A stretch of DNA of 64,000 bases. Origin: Deinococcus roseus (lineage in GTDB: Bacteria > Deinococcota > Deinococci > Deinococcales > Deinococcaceae). The DNA lies in assembly GCF_014646895.1 (NCBI RefSeq), contig NZ_BMOD01000003.1, positions 201,425 to 265,424 on the forward strand, written 5' to 3'. The notes below the pieces were generated by a model, which made no database searches, was not told the DNA's origin, and saw only the letters and a list, made by a program, of their open reading frames with translations. The position numbers and the translations under genes are program-made. Positions 9,069 to 16,923 of the stretch are shown here, one piece after another (within the stretch, counting starts at the first letter, position 1; each line of letters opens with the position of its first letter).

Positions 9069-9117
9069 TTACCCGGATGATATTGACCTTTGAATTTCAT
9101 CCGGGTAATATTGACCC
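9069..9117 (+). promoter_or_regulatory. leaderless promoter overlapped by 12-bp inverted repeat
   Basis: TTGACC (9083-9088) and TAATAT (9106-9111) are 17 nt apart, and the ATG follows 6 nt later, which fits a leaderless mRNA. A perfect 12-bp inverted repeat, TTACCCGGATGA (9069-9080) and TCATCCGGGTAA (9097-9108), brackets the -35 box and overlaps the -10 box. This suggests repressor binding, possibly by the DUF2239 protein itself. Confidence 0.65.
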
Positions 9118-9720
9118 ATGGACGACCTCAACCCCACCTACACCCTCTTCGTTGACCAGAAGCACCTGCTCACAGCAGGGTTGCCTGAAGTGCTCACCCA
9201 CCTGAAAAACCAGCCCCAGAACCCCCATGCCCAGGTGCTGGTTTTTGAAGACCAGACCGGAAGAACGGTGGATTTTGACCTCAGGGGCACCCTCGAAGAA
9301 GTGCTGGTCCGTCACCTTCCCAGCAGCGATGCAGAACCTGCCCGTGCAGGCCGTGGACGACCCAGACTCGGGGTGGTGGCCCGGGAAGTGACCCTGTTCC
9401 CCAGGCACTGGGAGTGGCTGGAACAGCAACCCGGAGGGGCCTCTGCAGCCCTGCGCCGCCTGATTGAAGAAGCCCGCAAACAGCAACCCGACCTGACAAA
9501 AATCCGTCAGGCCCAGACTGCTGCAGACCGTTTCATGTCCGTGATCGCCGGAGATCTGCCCGGATACCAGGAGGCCTCCCGTGCGCTCTATGCCAGAGAT
9601 TTTGAGCGTTTCCAGCAGGAAATCCAGCCCTGGCCCGAAGACATCAGGGGGCATGCTGAGCGACTGGCGGGGCCTGTTTTTGAAAGTGCCGATGGCCGAG
9701 AGCCGAGGGCCGAGAGCTAA
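9118..9720 (+). CDS. DUF2239 family protein
   Basis: This 200-residue protein matches the DUF2239 family as I recall it: an N-terminal segment with LFVDQK and VLVFEDQTGRTVDFDLRG, then a basic RGRPRLGVVAREVTL motif like an AT-hook, followed by HWEWLEQQPGGASAALRRLIEEAR and LPGYQEASRALYARD. The middle part looks like a ribbon-helix-helix DNA-binding segment, which suggests an autoregulator, but the family has no established function. The last dozen codons coincide with a copy of the 7-nt repeat (9695-9717), so the C-terminus has been replaced or extended by repeat DNA. It has no ribosome site and appears leaderless. Confidence 0.8.
   Translation: MDDLNPTYTLFVDQKHLLTAGLPEVLTHLKNQPQNPHAQVLVFEDQTGRTVDFDLRGTLEEVLVRHLPSSDAEPARAGRGRPRLGVVAREVTLFPRHWEWLEQQPGGASAALRRLIEEARKQQPDLTKIRQAQTAADRFMSVIAGDLPGYQEASRALYARDFERFQQEIQPWPEDIRGHAERLAGPVFESADGREPRAES
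9695..9717. repeat. 7-nt repeat array within the 3' end of the DUF2239 gene
   Basis: Three units, GCCGAGA GCCGAGG GCCGAGA, cover the final codons and stop region of the preceding gene. This is the only copy I see that overlaps coding sequence. Confidence 0.75.
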
Positions 9721-10080
9721 AGAAAGGGCTTTTCAACAAGACCTGGGCTGAAAGTTTCAGCAGTATCTGGCCTGAGACTGGTCAGGGTTTCTGGGAAGAG
9801 GACGAGGCATGCCTCACCCATACAGCCCCATGCTGGATTCCTGGCAACAGGGCGCAGCACGCGTCTTGTGCTGAAGGCGCAAAACACCAACCATGTTTTG
9901 CTGGCACGCTGCGCCCCCTACAGTCCTCACTCCAGATTCCGACCTCCTTTTTTGGTCCTCGGCCCTCGGCGTTCCTGTCCACAACCCACCTCAAACCTGA
10001 CTTCTGAACCAGAGGTCCGGTCCAACATGTCCCGCGAGCGTGCATCTGGCGGTGACCTCCTCTCTTGCACCGAGGTTTTT
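9721..10080. other. repeat-rich intergenic region
   Basis: This 360-bp gap holds an imperfect GAGGC/GCCTC hairpin near 9803-9815. It also holds a split hairpin element whose arms GGGCGCAGC (9850-9858) and GCTGCGCCC (9908-9916, followed by CCTACAG) are 49 bp apart, and a partial GCCCTCG repeat near 9962. The upstream extension of the MFS reading frame through it is therefore not coding. Confidence 0.6.
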
Positions 10081-11319
10081 ATGACTGTCAAACGACAACC
10101 CGCCGTCATGTTCATTTTCATCACCCTTTTGATTGATTTGCTGGGATTGGGGCTGGTTTTGCCCGTGATGCCCCAGCTGGTGGGTTCGCTCTCCGGTGAT
10201 GCTGCCCGGACCAGTCAGGTGTACGGGGTTTTGATCGGGATTTATGCCCTCTCGCAGTTGCTGGTGGCTCCGCTTCTGGGCGTGCTCAGTGACCGTTATG
10301 GTCGCAGACCCATTTTGCTGGGCACCACTTTTCTGGCGGTTTGCGCTTACACCCTGCTGATTTTCAGTCCCACCCTGGCATGGCTGATTTTGGGCCGCAT
10401 GCTTTCCGGGATGGCCGGGGCCAGCATGGGTGTTGCCAACGCCTACATTGCAGATGTCAGCACCCCAGAAACCCGTGCCCGCAATTACGGCATGGTTGGG
10501 GCAGCTTTCACCCTGGGTTTCATTGTGGGGCCTGCCATTGGAGGCTTGCTGGGGCAATTTGGGGTGCGTTTGCCTTTCATGTTCGCAGCGGGGTTTGCCC
10601 TCTTGAACTTCCTTTATGGTCTGTTCGTGCTGCCAGAATCCCACCAGCCCAACCCCCAGGCAAAGCTGGCCCTCAAGAACCTCATTCCGTTGCGTTCCCT
10701 TGGGGTACTGAAGCAATACCCTGGATTGCCTGCGCTGGCCTGGGTCACGGTGCTGTCCAGCCTGGGTTTCCAGTTTGTGGCCAGCACCTGGGTTTTGCAC
10801 GGCACCACCCGCTACCACTGGGGCACCGGAGAAAGTGGGCTGGCCCTCACCGTTTCTGCCCTGATGGGACTTCCGGTGCAAATGCTTTTGGTGGGCATGG
10901 CCATGAAACGTTTTGGAGGTGTTCGAACGGTTCAGATGGCTTTGCTCTTTGGTGCCCTCGGATACATCCTGTATGGACTTTCCAGCGAAGTCTGGATGTT
11001 CTACCTCGCCATGCCTGTTCCAGCCCTGATGGGATTGGGAGGCCCCGCTTTGCAATCCCAGGTGGCTTCCCGTGTTCCTCCACAGGTGCAGGGGATGGTG
11101 CAGGGCAACATGGCCAGCCTGAACAGCCTGACCGGGGTGCTCGGTCCTCTGGCCGCCACCAACCTCTTTGCCCACTTTGCGACCCCCTCGGCCCACCCCT
11201 ACCTTCCTGGCATTGCGTTTTTTGGGTCTGCACTGATTTTGCTGGTGTGCTGGATGGTGTACAGCTGGCATGCCGTGCCCCAGATTCAGGCAAAGCAGGA
11301 AGCTGTTTCTGCAGATTGA
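10081..11319 (+). CDS. MFS transporter, TetA-like drug exporter family
   Basis: This 412-residue integral membrane protein has twelve predicted helices. The MFS motif A in the loop between helices 2 and 3 is GVLSDRYGRRPILL, and the helix-5 region GFIVGPAIGGLLG matches motif C of drug:H+ antiporters. It most resembles the TetA/TCR group, so proton-driven efflux of a small molecule is likely, but the substrate cannot be read from sequence. The start is set at 10081, after CCGAGG, because the longer frame runs through intergenic repeats. No regulator gene is adjacent. Confidence 0.85.
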   Translation: MTVKRQPAVMFIFITLLIDLLGLGLVLPVMPQLVGSLSGDAARTSQVYGVLIGIYALSQLLVAPLLGVLSDRYGRRPILLGTTFLAVCAYTLLIFSPTLAWLILGRMLSGMAGASMGVANAYIADVSTPETRARNYGMVGAAFTLGFIVGPAIGGLLGQFGVRLPFMFAAGFALLNFLYGLFVLPESHQPNPQAKLALKNLIPLRSLGVLKQYPGLPALAWVTVLSSLGFQFVASTWVLHGTTRYHWGTGESGLALTVSALMGLPVQMLLVGMAMKRFGGVRTVQMALLFGALGYILYGLSSEVWMFYLAMPVPALMGLGGPALQSQVASRVPPQVQGMVQGNMASLNSLTGVLGPLAATNLFAHFATPSAHPYLPGIAFFGSALILLVCWMVYSWHAVPQIQAKQEAVSAD

Positions 11320-11346
11320 AAAACAGTTTTCCCTGACCCCGGTTTC

Positions 11347-11808
11347 TCAGATCGGGTTTTGTTTTTTCCGGGTGTTTTTGCGGTAGCCCTTGATCTCGTC
11401 CAGTCGGTCTGCATCTTCCCTGAACCTTTTGGCCCATGCTCTGTCCATTTGCTCGAAAGCTGGAGCCACTGTAATAATGGCCTGCTGCAAAGCACTGGCC
11501 AGAGATTCCCACTCCACTTCAACAGGACCAAAGCCCTCCCCAGACGCAAAAATGCGGTTGTCTTCCTGGGTCAGGACCAGGGCAGGGGCACCTTCAAAAA
11601 AGACCAGTGGTGTGGCTCTTGCGCCGTAAGACAGTTGCATCAGCTGTGAGGTCCACCAGCCAAAGACCACTCCTGGAGCATCTGCATGGTCTTCAAAAGG
11701 GTAAGGTACGCCATCAAACTCCCACCAGAAAAACAGGCCCTCGTGTTGATGTGTTGGCCTGAACGACATCAGTAGCTCAGTGGGAATCACAATTTTGCAT
11801 GAAACCAT
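11347..11808 (-). CDS. hypothetical protein
   Basis: This 153-residue soluble protein is unrecognised. It is acidic and rich in aromatic residues (LFFWWEFDGVPYPFED), with a basic C-terminus (GYRKNTRKKQNPI). The start codon has no ribosome site. TATGCT lies 6 nt upstream, matching the leaderless arrangement seen at other genes here. It sits just beyond the terminator of the deo cluster, so it is probably a separate transcript. It could be a SUKH- or immunity-like protein, but I cannot support that. Confidence 0.7.
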   Translation of the reverse strand: MVSCKIVIPTELLMSFRPTHQHEGLFFWWEFDGVPYPFEDHADAPGVVFGWWTSQLMQLSYGARATPLVFFEGAPALVLTQEDNRIFASGEGFGPVEVEWESLASALQQAIITVAPAFEQMDRAWAKRFREDADRLDEIKGYRKNTRKKQNPI

Positions 11809-11827
11809 GGTTTCAGCATAATTAAAA

Positions 11828-11851
11828 GAGGAGCCCGAAGTCAGGCTCCTC
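11828..11851 (-). terminator. intrinsic terminator after deoB
   Basis: GAGGAGCC (11828-11835) and GGCTCCTC (11844-11851) form an 8-bp stem with an 8-nt loop. On the minus strand it is followed by TTTTAATT. It lies 17 bp past the deoB stop and would end the nucleoside salvage operon. Confidence 0.8.
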
Positions 11852-11867
11852 CCAGCACCAGTGATCT

Positions 11868-13019
11868 TTACTTCAATTCACTCCAGAAACTTGTTCCAGG
11901 TCCTTCCCACTTCACCCCGAGTGCCTCAGCAACAGTGGCCCCCACGTCTGCAAAGGTGGCCCGTTCTCCCAGATTCACGGCTCCTTTTCCAGGTCGGTAA
12001 GTGAGCAGCATCCCGTATTCACGGGTGTGGTCGGTGCCGGGAACGGTGGGGTCGTTGCCGTGGTCGCTGATCAGAACCAGCATCCCGTCGTCTGGAACGC
12101 TTGCCAGGATTTCTGGCAGGTGGTCATCAAATTCTTTCAGGGCGTTGCCATACCCGATGGGATCGCGCCTGTGTCCGAATTTGGCATCAAAATCCACCAG
12201 ATTGGTGAACACCAGACCATCAAAATTCTGCTGCATGCGTTTCAGGGTTTTCTGGATGCCGTCCAGGTTGTTGTCGGTGTGGATCTCCTCGGTGAAGCCC
12301 TGGTGGTCGTAGATGTCGGGAATTTTCCCGATGCCCACCACATCTTTCCCGGCTTCATGCAGCGCATTCAGCACCGTGCGAGGAGGGGTCAAAGAGAAAT
12401 CCCTGCGCAGTTCCCCGGCCCGCTCGAAAGGGAATTCCCCCCTGAACGGACGGGCGATCACACGGGCCACAGCGTACTCTCCCTGCAGGATGTCACGGGC
12501 TTTCTGGCAGTAATCGTACAGGGTTTCGATGGGGGTCACGTCCAGATGGGTGGCAATCTGAAACACACTGTCGGCACTGGTGTACACGATGGGGAACCCG
12601 GTTTTGATGTGCTCCTCGCCGTAGTCCTTGATGACCTCGGTTCCGCTGTAAGGCAGGTTGCACAGCCACCCGGTTCCAATTGCAGCCTCAAAACGGTCCA
12701 TCACTTCTTTGGGAAACCCGTCACTGAAGGTCCTGAAAGGGTGCTCAAGTTGCACCCCCATGAACTCCCAGTGCCCGGTAGAGGTGTCTTTCCCGGCGCT
12801 GACTTCCTGCAGGCGGCCATAACTGCCATGCACCTGCTCTGGACGGTCATGCTTGACCGTAGAGATGTGTCCCAGACCCATTTTTGCCAGATGGGGAAGC
12901 ACCACCCCGGATTTTTCCAGCGTGTGGTTGATGGTGTGGGAACCCACATCCCCGAACTTTTCCGCATCGGGCAACTCGCCCATGCCCACCGAATCCAGCA
13001 CGATCACTGTGACTTTCAT
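11868..13019 (-). CDS. deoB: phosphopentomutase
   Basis: This 383-residue cytosolic enzyme interconverts ribose or deoxyribose 1-phosphate and the 5-phosphate. It has the DeoB features: MKVTVIVLDSVGMGELPDA at the N-terminus with the metal-binding aspartate, the cap region in the middle, and ISDHGNDPT followed by DHTREYG near residues 317-335, which hold the second metal cluster. The start is ATG at 13019 because AAGGAG lies 8 nt upstream, and it is 4 bp after the deoD stop. It links nucleoside phosphorolysis to DeoC and the pentose phosphate pathway. Its length is near that of the Bacillus enzyme. Confidence 0.95.
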   Translation of the reverse strand: MKVTVIVLDSVGMGELPDAEKFGDVGSHTINHTLEKSGVVLPHLAKMGLGHISTVKHDRPEQVHGSYGRLQEVSAGKDTSTGHWEFMGVQLEHPFRTFSDGFPKEVMDRFEAAIGTGWLCNLPYSGTEVIKDYGEEHIKTGFPIVYTSADSVFQIATHLDVTPIETLYDYCQKARDILQGEYAVARVIARPFRGEFPFERAGELRRDFSLTPPRTVLNALHEAGKDVVGIGKIPDIYDHQGFTEEIHTDNNLDGIQKTLKRMQQNFDGLVFTNLVDFDAKFGHRRDPIGYGNALKEFDDHLPEILASVPDDGMLVLISDHGNDPTVPGTDHTREYGMLLTYRPGKGAVNLGERATFADVGATVAEALGVKWEGPGTSFWSELK

Positions 13020-13023
13020 GGGT

Positions 13024-13737
13024 TTACTCCTTGTCGGCGATGGCGGCTTCCAGGGCAATCAGCATCATGTCGTTGAAGCTGGTCTGGCGCTCCATGGCAC
13101 TGGTGGCCTCGCCCGTCACCAGGTGGTCACTGACGGTCAGGATGGTCAGGGCCTGCACCCCGTATTTGGCAGCAATGGTGTACAGACCTGCGGCTTCCAT
13201 TTCCACGCCCAGCACACCAAACTCTGCCCAGATCTTGTAGTGGTCGGGGTGGTCGTTGTAGAAGGTGTCACTGGAGAAGATGTTCCCCACACGCACAGGT
13301 TTCCCAGCCCGCTGAGCAGCCATGTAGGCCTGATGCAGCAGTTCAAAATCAGCAATGGGCGCGTAGTTTCTGCCATTGAAGCGGATGTTGTTGATCTGGC
13401 TGTCGGTGCAGGCGGCCTGGGCCAGAATCACATCGCGCACCTTCACATCTTCATGGTAGGCCCCGCAGGTGCCCACCCGGATCAGCTTCTTGCAGCCATA
13501 ATCCCGGATCAGTTCGTTCACGTAGATGGAGATGCTGGGAATCCCCATCCCACTGCCCTGTACGCTGATCCTGTGCCCCTTGTAGGTCCCGGTGTACCCG
13601 AGCATCCCACGCACATTGTTGTGCTGCTCGGCATTTTCCAGGAAGTTCTCTGCAATGTGCTTGGCCCTCAGGGGATCGCCGGGAAGGAGGACGGTTTCTG
13701 CAATCTGGCCGGGTTGTGCATTCAGGTGTACGCTCAT
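13024..13737 (-). CDS. deoD: purine-nucleoside phosphorylase, hexameric DeoD type
   Basis: This 237-residue enzyme splits purine (deoxy)nucleosides with phosphate. The sequence follows the E. coli DeoD type throughout: MSVHLNAQPGQIAETVLLPGDPLRAK, GMGIPSISIY, VGTCGAY, LGVEMEAAGLY for ribose binding, and TVSDHL with the catalytic aspartate near residue 203. AAGGAA precedes the start. It is translated with deoB and separated from the pyrimidine phosphorylase gene by about 320 bp of repeat elements, so transcription may read through or restart there. Confidence 0.96.
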   Translation of the reverse strand: MSVHLNAQPGQIAETVLLPGDPLRAKHIAENFLENAEQHNNVRGMLGYTGTYKGHRISVQGSGMGIPSISIYVNELIRDYGCKKLIRVGTCGAYHEDVKVRDVILAQAACTDSQINNIRFNGRNYAPIADFELLHQAYMAAQRAGKPVRVGNIFSSDTFYNDHPDHYKIWAEFGVLGVEMEAAGLYTIAAKYGVQALTILTVSDHLVTGEATSAMERQTSFNDMMLIALEAAIADKE

Positions 13738-14056
13738 GTTTTTCCTTTGTGGGGGTGGGAGAGAGGTCGGATGGGGAGGTTTGTTCGGAGAAGTGGACAG
13801 TTTACAGTCAACAGTTCACAGCGGGATTTTCTGGTGTTTCTGAGGCTGGGAGGAGGGTGAGGGGAGGGTTTGAGGTTTCTTACGGTTGGGCGAGGCACGC
13901 CTCGCCCCTACACAATGCATCTGATATTTCTTCCGGTGGGGCGCAGCACGCTGCGCCCCTACAGGTGCCCATTTCAAATTCTTGCCCTCAGCTCTCGGCC
14001 CTCGGCCCTCGGCGTTTTTGCCTTCAGCCTTCTGCCTTCTGCTGCGCGAAGCGCAT
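13738..14056. other. repeat-filled gap inside the nucleoside salvage cluster
   Basis: I see no gene in these 319 bp. They contain two perfect hairpins (13888-13907 and 13939-13958), each ending in CTACA, four GCCCTCG-type 7-nt units at 13984-14011 and three GCCTTCA/GCCTTCT units at 14020-14040. The elements sit between two same-strand genes of one pathway, so they could act as attenuators or mRNA stabilisers. Confidence 0.7.
13888..14040. repeat. two hairpin elements and two 7-nt repeat arrays
   Basis: The hairpins are GGGCGAGGC/GCCTCGCCC and GGGCGCAGC/GCTGCGCCC. They have the same frame, but the inner bases change on both arms together. Both are followed by CTACA. The 7-nt arrays show both unit types found in the window (GCCGAGR and AGAAGGC, here as reverse complements). 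Confidence 0.8.
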
Positions 14057-15349
14057 TCAGGCAATGTGCCCCAGAATCAACTCTGCTTCTGCTGGCTGTT
14101 TGCCCTCAATCTTCAGGGCCTCCTCGACCAGTTTTAAAGCTGCGTCTTTGCCTTTGTTCTGGTGGTAGATGCGGGCGATGGGTTCTCCGGCCTGCACCTT
14201 TTCCCCCAGTTTTTTCAGGAGTTCGATGCCCACCGAGTGGTCGATGGCTTCCCCTTTGGTTTCACGGCCTCCGCCCAGCACCAGCAAGGCCTGTCCGATC
14301 TTCAGGGCTTCAATGTGGGAGACAAAGCCTGAAGCGTGGGCCTGCACCTCCACGGTTTCCGGGGCCACAAAGAACAGGGAGGGGTCGTCGATGTAGCTGG
14401 GATCTCCGCCCTGGGAGGCCACGAAAGCCCGCAGTTTGGCCAGTGCAGAGCCGTCCTGCAGGACTTCTCGGGGTCTGCGGTCGGCTTCTTCTTCGCTGAA
14501 GCCCTCGGCCAGCAGGGTTTCTTTTGCCAGCGAGAGGCACAGTTCCCGCAGGTCTTCGGGGCCTTCTCCCCTGAGGGTCTGGATGGCCTCCAGCACCTCT
14601 AAAGTGTTGCCCGTCATGCGTCCCAGAGGGGTTTCCATGTCGGTCAGCACGGCCCGCACATTGCGCCCGCTGAGTTTCCCGATGTTCACCATGGCCTCTG
14701 CCAGAATTTGCCCGTCCTGCAGGGTCTTCATGAACGCTCCACTGCCCACTTTGACATCCAGCACGATGGTTTTTGCGCCAGCGGCCAGTTTCTTGCTCAT
14801 GATGGAACTGGCGATCAATGGCACGCATTCCACCGTTCCGGTCACGTCTCTGAGGGCGTAAAGCAGGCCGTCGGCAGGGGCAAGGTTTTTGCTCTGGCCC
14901 ACCAGCGCGAGACCAATCTCACGGGCCTGTTTCAGGAAAGCCTCGTCTTCCAGCACGGGGCTCCAGCCCGGAATGCTTTCCAGTTTGTCGATGGTGCCTC
15001 CGGTGTGCGCGAGGCCCCGTCCGCTCATCTTGGCCACGGTCAGACCCAGTGCGGCCAGCATGGGGGTGAGCACCAGACTGGTTTTGTCTCCCACCCCTCC
15101 AGTGGAGTGTTTGTCCACGGTGTGCGAAAGGCTGGAAAGGTCCAGCAGGTCACCACTTTCAGCCATGGCGAGGGTCAGGTACGTGGTTTCTTCGGGGGTC
15201 ATGCCCTGAAAGAACACCGCCATCAGCCAGGCTGCGACCTGGTAGTCGGGCACCTGTCCGTTCACGTAGCCCTCGATCAGGAAGCGGATCTCGGCCTCGG
15301 TGTGCTGGCCTCCGTCCCGTTTTTTCTGGATCAGGTCAGGAATCCGCAT
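14057..15349 (-). CDS. pyrimidine-nucleoside (thymidine) phosphorylase
   Basis: This 430-residue enzyme phosphorolyses thymidine, and probably uridine and deoxyuridine, to the base and (deoxy)ribose 1-phosphate. KHSTGGVGDK (phosphate and metal site) is near residue 79, and the family signature SGRGLAHTGGTIDKLE lies near 105-120. The C-terminal alpha/beta domain ends normally. The frame is open to 15484, but ATG at 15349 fits the family N-terminus (MRIPDLIQKKRDGG) and lies 1 bp after the deoC stop, consistent with translational coupling. The length and N-terminus favour the Pdp type of Gram-positive bacteria over E. coli DeoA. Confidence 0.93.
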   Translation of the reverse strand: MRIPDLIQKKRDGGQHTEAEIRFLIEGYVNGQVPDYQVAAWLMAVFFQGMTPEETTYLTLAMAESGDLLDLSSLSHTVDKHSTGGVGDKTSLVLTPMLAALGLTVAKMSGRGLAHTGGTIDKLESIPGWSPVLEDEAFLKQAREIGLALVGQSKNLAPADGLLYALRDVTGTVECVPLIASSIMSKKLAAGAKTIVLDVKVGSGAFMKTLQDGQILAEAMVNIGKLSGRNVRAVLTDMETPLGRMTGNTLEVLEAIQTLRGEGPEDLRELCLSLAKETLLAEGFSEEEADRRPREVLQDGSALAKLRAFVASQGGDPSYIDDPSLFFVAPETVEVQAHASGFVSHIEALKIGQALLVLGGGRETKGEAIDHSVGIELLKKLGEKVQAGEPIARIYHQNKGKDAALKLVEEALKIEGKQPAEAELILGHIA

Positions 15350-15350
15350 G

Positions 15351-16025
15351 TCAGTAGCCTTCGCCTGCCTTTTCTCCCTGCACCAGGGCAACGCCGCTGG
15401 AGGTGCCCAGTCGGGTGGCTCCAGCTTCAATGAACCTCTGGGCATCCTGGGGGGTCTTGACGCCTCCGGCTGCTTTGATGCCAATTTTGCCCTGGGTGAT
15501 TTTGGCCATCAGCTGGATGTCTTCCAGGGTTGCGCCTCCGCTGCCAAATCCGGTGCTGGTTTTCACGAAGTCTGCTCCGGCTTCCAGCACCAGTTCGGTG
15601 GCGCGGATTTTTTCTGCTTCGGTCAGGTAACAGGTTTCGATGATGACCTTGAGGATCACGTCTTCGGTGGCTTCCCGCACGGCCTGGATGTCCCTGAGGA
15701 CCAGATCCCAGTCGCCTGCTTTGGCGGCCCCGATGTTGATCACCATGTCCACCTCATCTGCACCCATTTCCACGCTGAGGGCAGCTTCTCTGGCTTTCTG
15801 CTCAGGGGTCAGGGCTCCGAGGGGAAAACCTGCAACGGTGGCGACTTTGACTTCGCTTTCCGAGAGGCATTCCAGGGCAAGCTGGATGTAACCGGGATTG
15901 ATGCACACGGCTTTGAACCCGTGCTCTGCGGCCTCCTCGCAGAGTTTGCGAATGTCTGACGGGGTGGCTGCAGCTTTCAGGAGGGTGTGGTCAATGTAAT
16001 CTGCAAGGTTTAAGGGGTCATTCAT
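15351..16025 (-). CDS. deoC: deoxyribose-phosphate aldolase
   Basis: This 224-residue class I aldolase cleaves 2-deoxyribose 5-phosphate to glyceraldehyde 3-phosphate and acetaldehyde. The Schiff-base lysine is K155 in ADFVKTSTGF, the second active-site lysine is K184 in IGIKAAGGV, and the catalytic aspartate lies in DEVDMV near residue 93. Its start overlaps the last 8 nt of the upstream permease gene (ATGAATGA), so the two are co-translated. It completes deoxynucleoside catabolism with the phosphorylases and DeoB downstream. Confidence 0.96.
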   Translation of the reverse strand: MNDPLNLADYIDHTLLKAAATPSDIRKLCEEAAEHGFKAVCINPGYIQLALECLSESEVKVATVAGFPLGALTPEQKAREAALSVEMGADEVDMVINIGAAKAGDWDLVLRDIQAVREATEDVILKVIIETCYLTEAEKIRATELVLEAGADFVKTSTGFGSGGATLEDIQLMAKITQGKIGIKAAGGVKTPQDAQRFIEAGATRLGTSSGVALVQGEKAGEGY

Positions 16026-16923
16026 ATGCTTTACCTACGGCTTTCGGCGCAGTCCCTTTGCCGGTGAGCGCCAGGGCAATGATGGTGAACAGAAAGGGCA
16101 TGACCTGCACGATGCTGCTGGGAAAAAGGTCTGCTCCACCCAGGGTGATGGCCAGAGCACTGAAAAATCCGAACAGCAGGGTGGCTCCCAGGGTGCCCAG
16201 CGGGGTCCATTTTCCGAAAATCAGAGCGGCCAGGGCAATGAACCCCTGTCCTGCCGAGAGGTTTCGGGTGAAGCTGTTCAGGAAACCCATCGAGAGAAAC
16301 ACACCTGCGGTACCTGCCAGCATACCCGAGATGACCACTGCGGTGTAGCGGATCTGGTACACATTCACACCCATGCTGGCTGCTGCCTTGGGGTGTTCCC
16401 CGGTGGCCCGGATTCGCAGGCCATAAGGGGTTTTGTAGAGCACGTACCACCCAATCAGCACCATCAGGAAAGCAAAGTAAACAGGCGGGCTGAAACGGAA
16501 ATCCCCGAAACCCCACTGGGGCAGCGCATGTTCAATGGTTTTGCTTTCTGTGGAGGAGCCATACAGGAAGCTCAGGATCACCCCGGGCACCCCGATGGCC
16601 AGCAAATTGATGGCGGTGCCAGAGATGACCTGATCGGCCCTGTATTTGATGGAGATCACGGCGTGAATCCAGGCCACCAGACCACCCACCAGTGCACCAG
16701 CAATCCAGCCGACCCAGGGGGCAGCGTTGCCTAAAGATGCATCCAGCAATTGTGTGGTCACAGCCCCGGCCAGGGCACCAAAAATGATGATTCCTTCTAA
16801 CGCAATGTTGACAATCCCGGAACGCTCGCTGAACAGGCCCCCAAGCGCTGCCAGCAAAAGCGGCGTGGTCGAGCGGATCAGGGTCGCCAGAAAAGTCAGC
16901 GTGAACAGATCCAGAAAACTCAT
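16018..16923 (-). CDS. nucleoside ABC transporter permease (BmpC/NupQ-like)
   Basis: This 301-residue membrane protein matches the second permease of BMP-type nucleoside ABC importers. Typical features are GLFSERSGIVNIALEGIIIFGA near the N-terminus, YRADQVISGTAINLLA, and TPYGLRIRATGEHPKAA in the cytoplasmic loop. Its start overlaps the upstream permease by 4 nt (ATGA), and its stop overlaps deoC by 8 nt. It is embedded in a nucleoside salvage operon, so nucleosides are the likely cargo. Confidence 0.9.
   Translation of the reverse strand: MSFLDLFTLTFLATLIRSTTPLLLAALGGLFSERSGIVNIALEGIIIFGALAGAVTTQLLDASLGNAAPWVGWIAGALVGGLVAWIHAVISIKYRADQVISGTAINLLAIGVPGVILSFLYGSSTESKTIEHALPQWGFGDFRFSPPVYFAFLMVLIGWYVLYKTPYGLRIRATGEHPKAAASMGVNVYQIRYTAVVISGMLAGTAGVFLSMGFLNSFTRNLSAGQGFIALAALIFGKWTPLGTLGATLLFGFFSALAITLGGADLFPSSIVQVMPFLFTIIALALTGKGTAPKAVGKAYE

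Noticed and set aside
9868..10080. N-terminal extension of the MFS transporter
   Set aside because: The open frame runs through intergenic hairpin elements. The transporter's natural start with GAGG is at 10081.
700..14040. CRISPR arrays
   Set aside because: The 7-nt units are contiguous, without spacers, and far shorter than CRISPR repeats. No cas gene is present.
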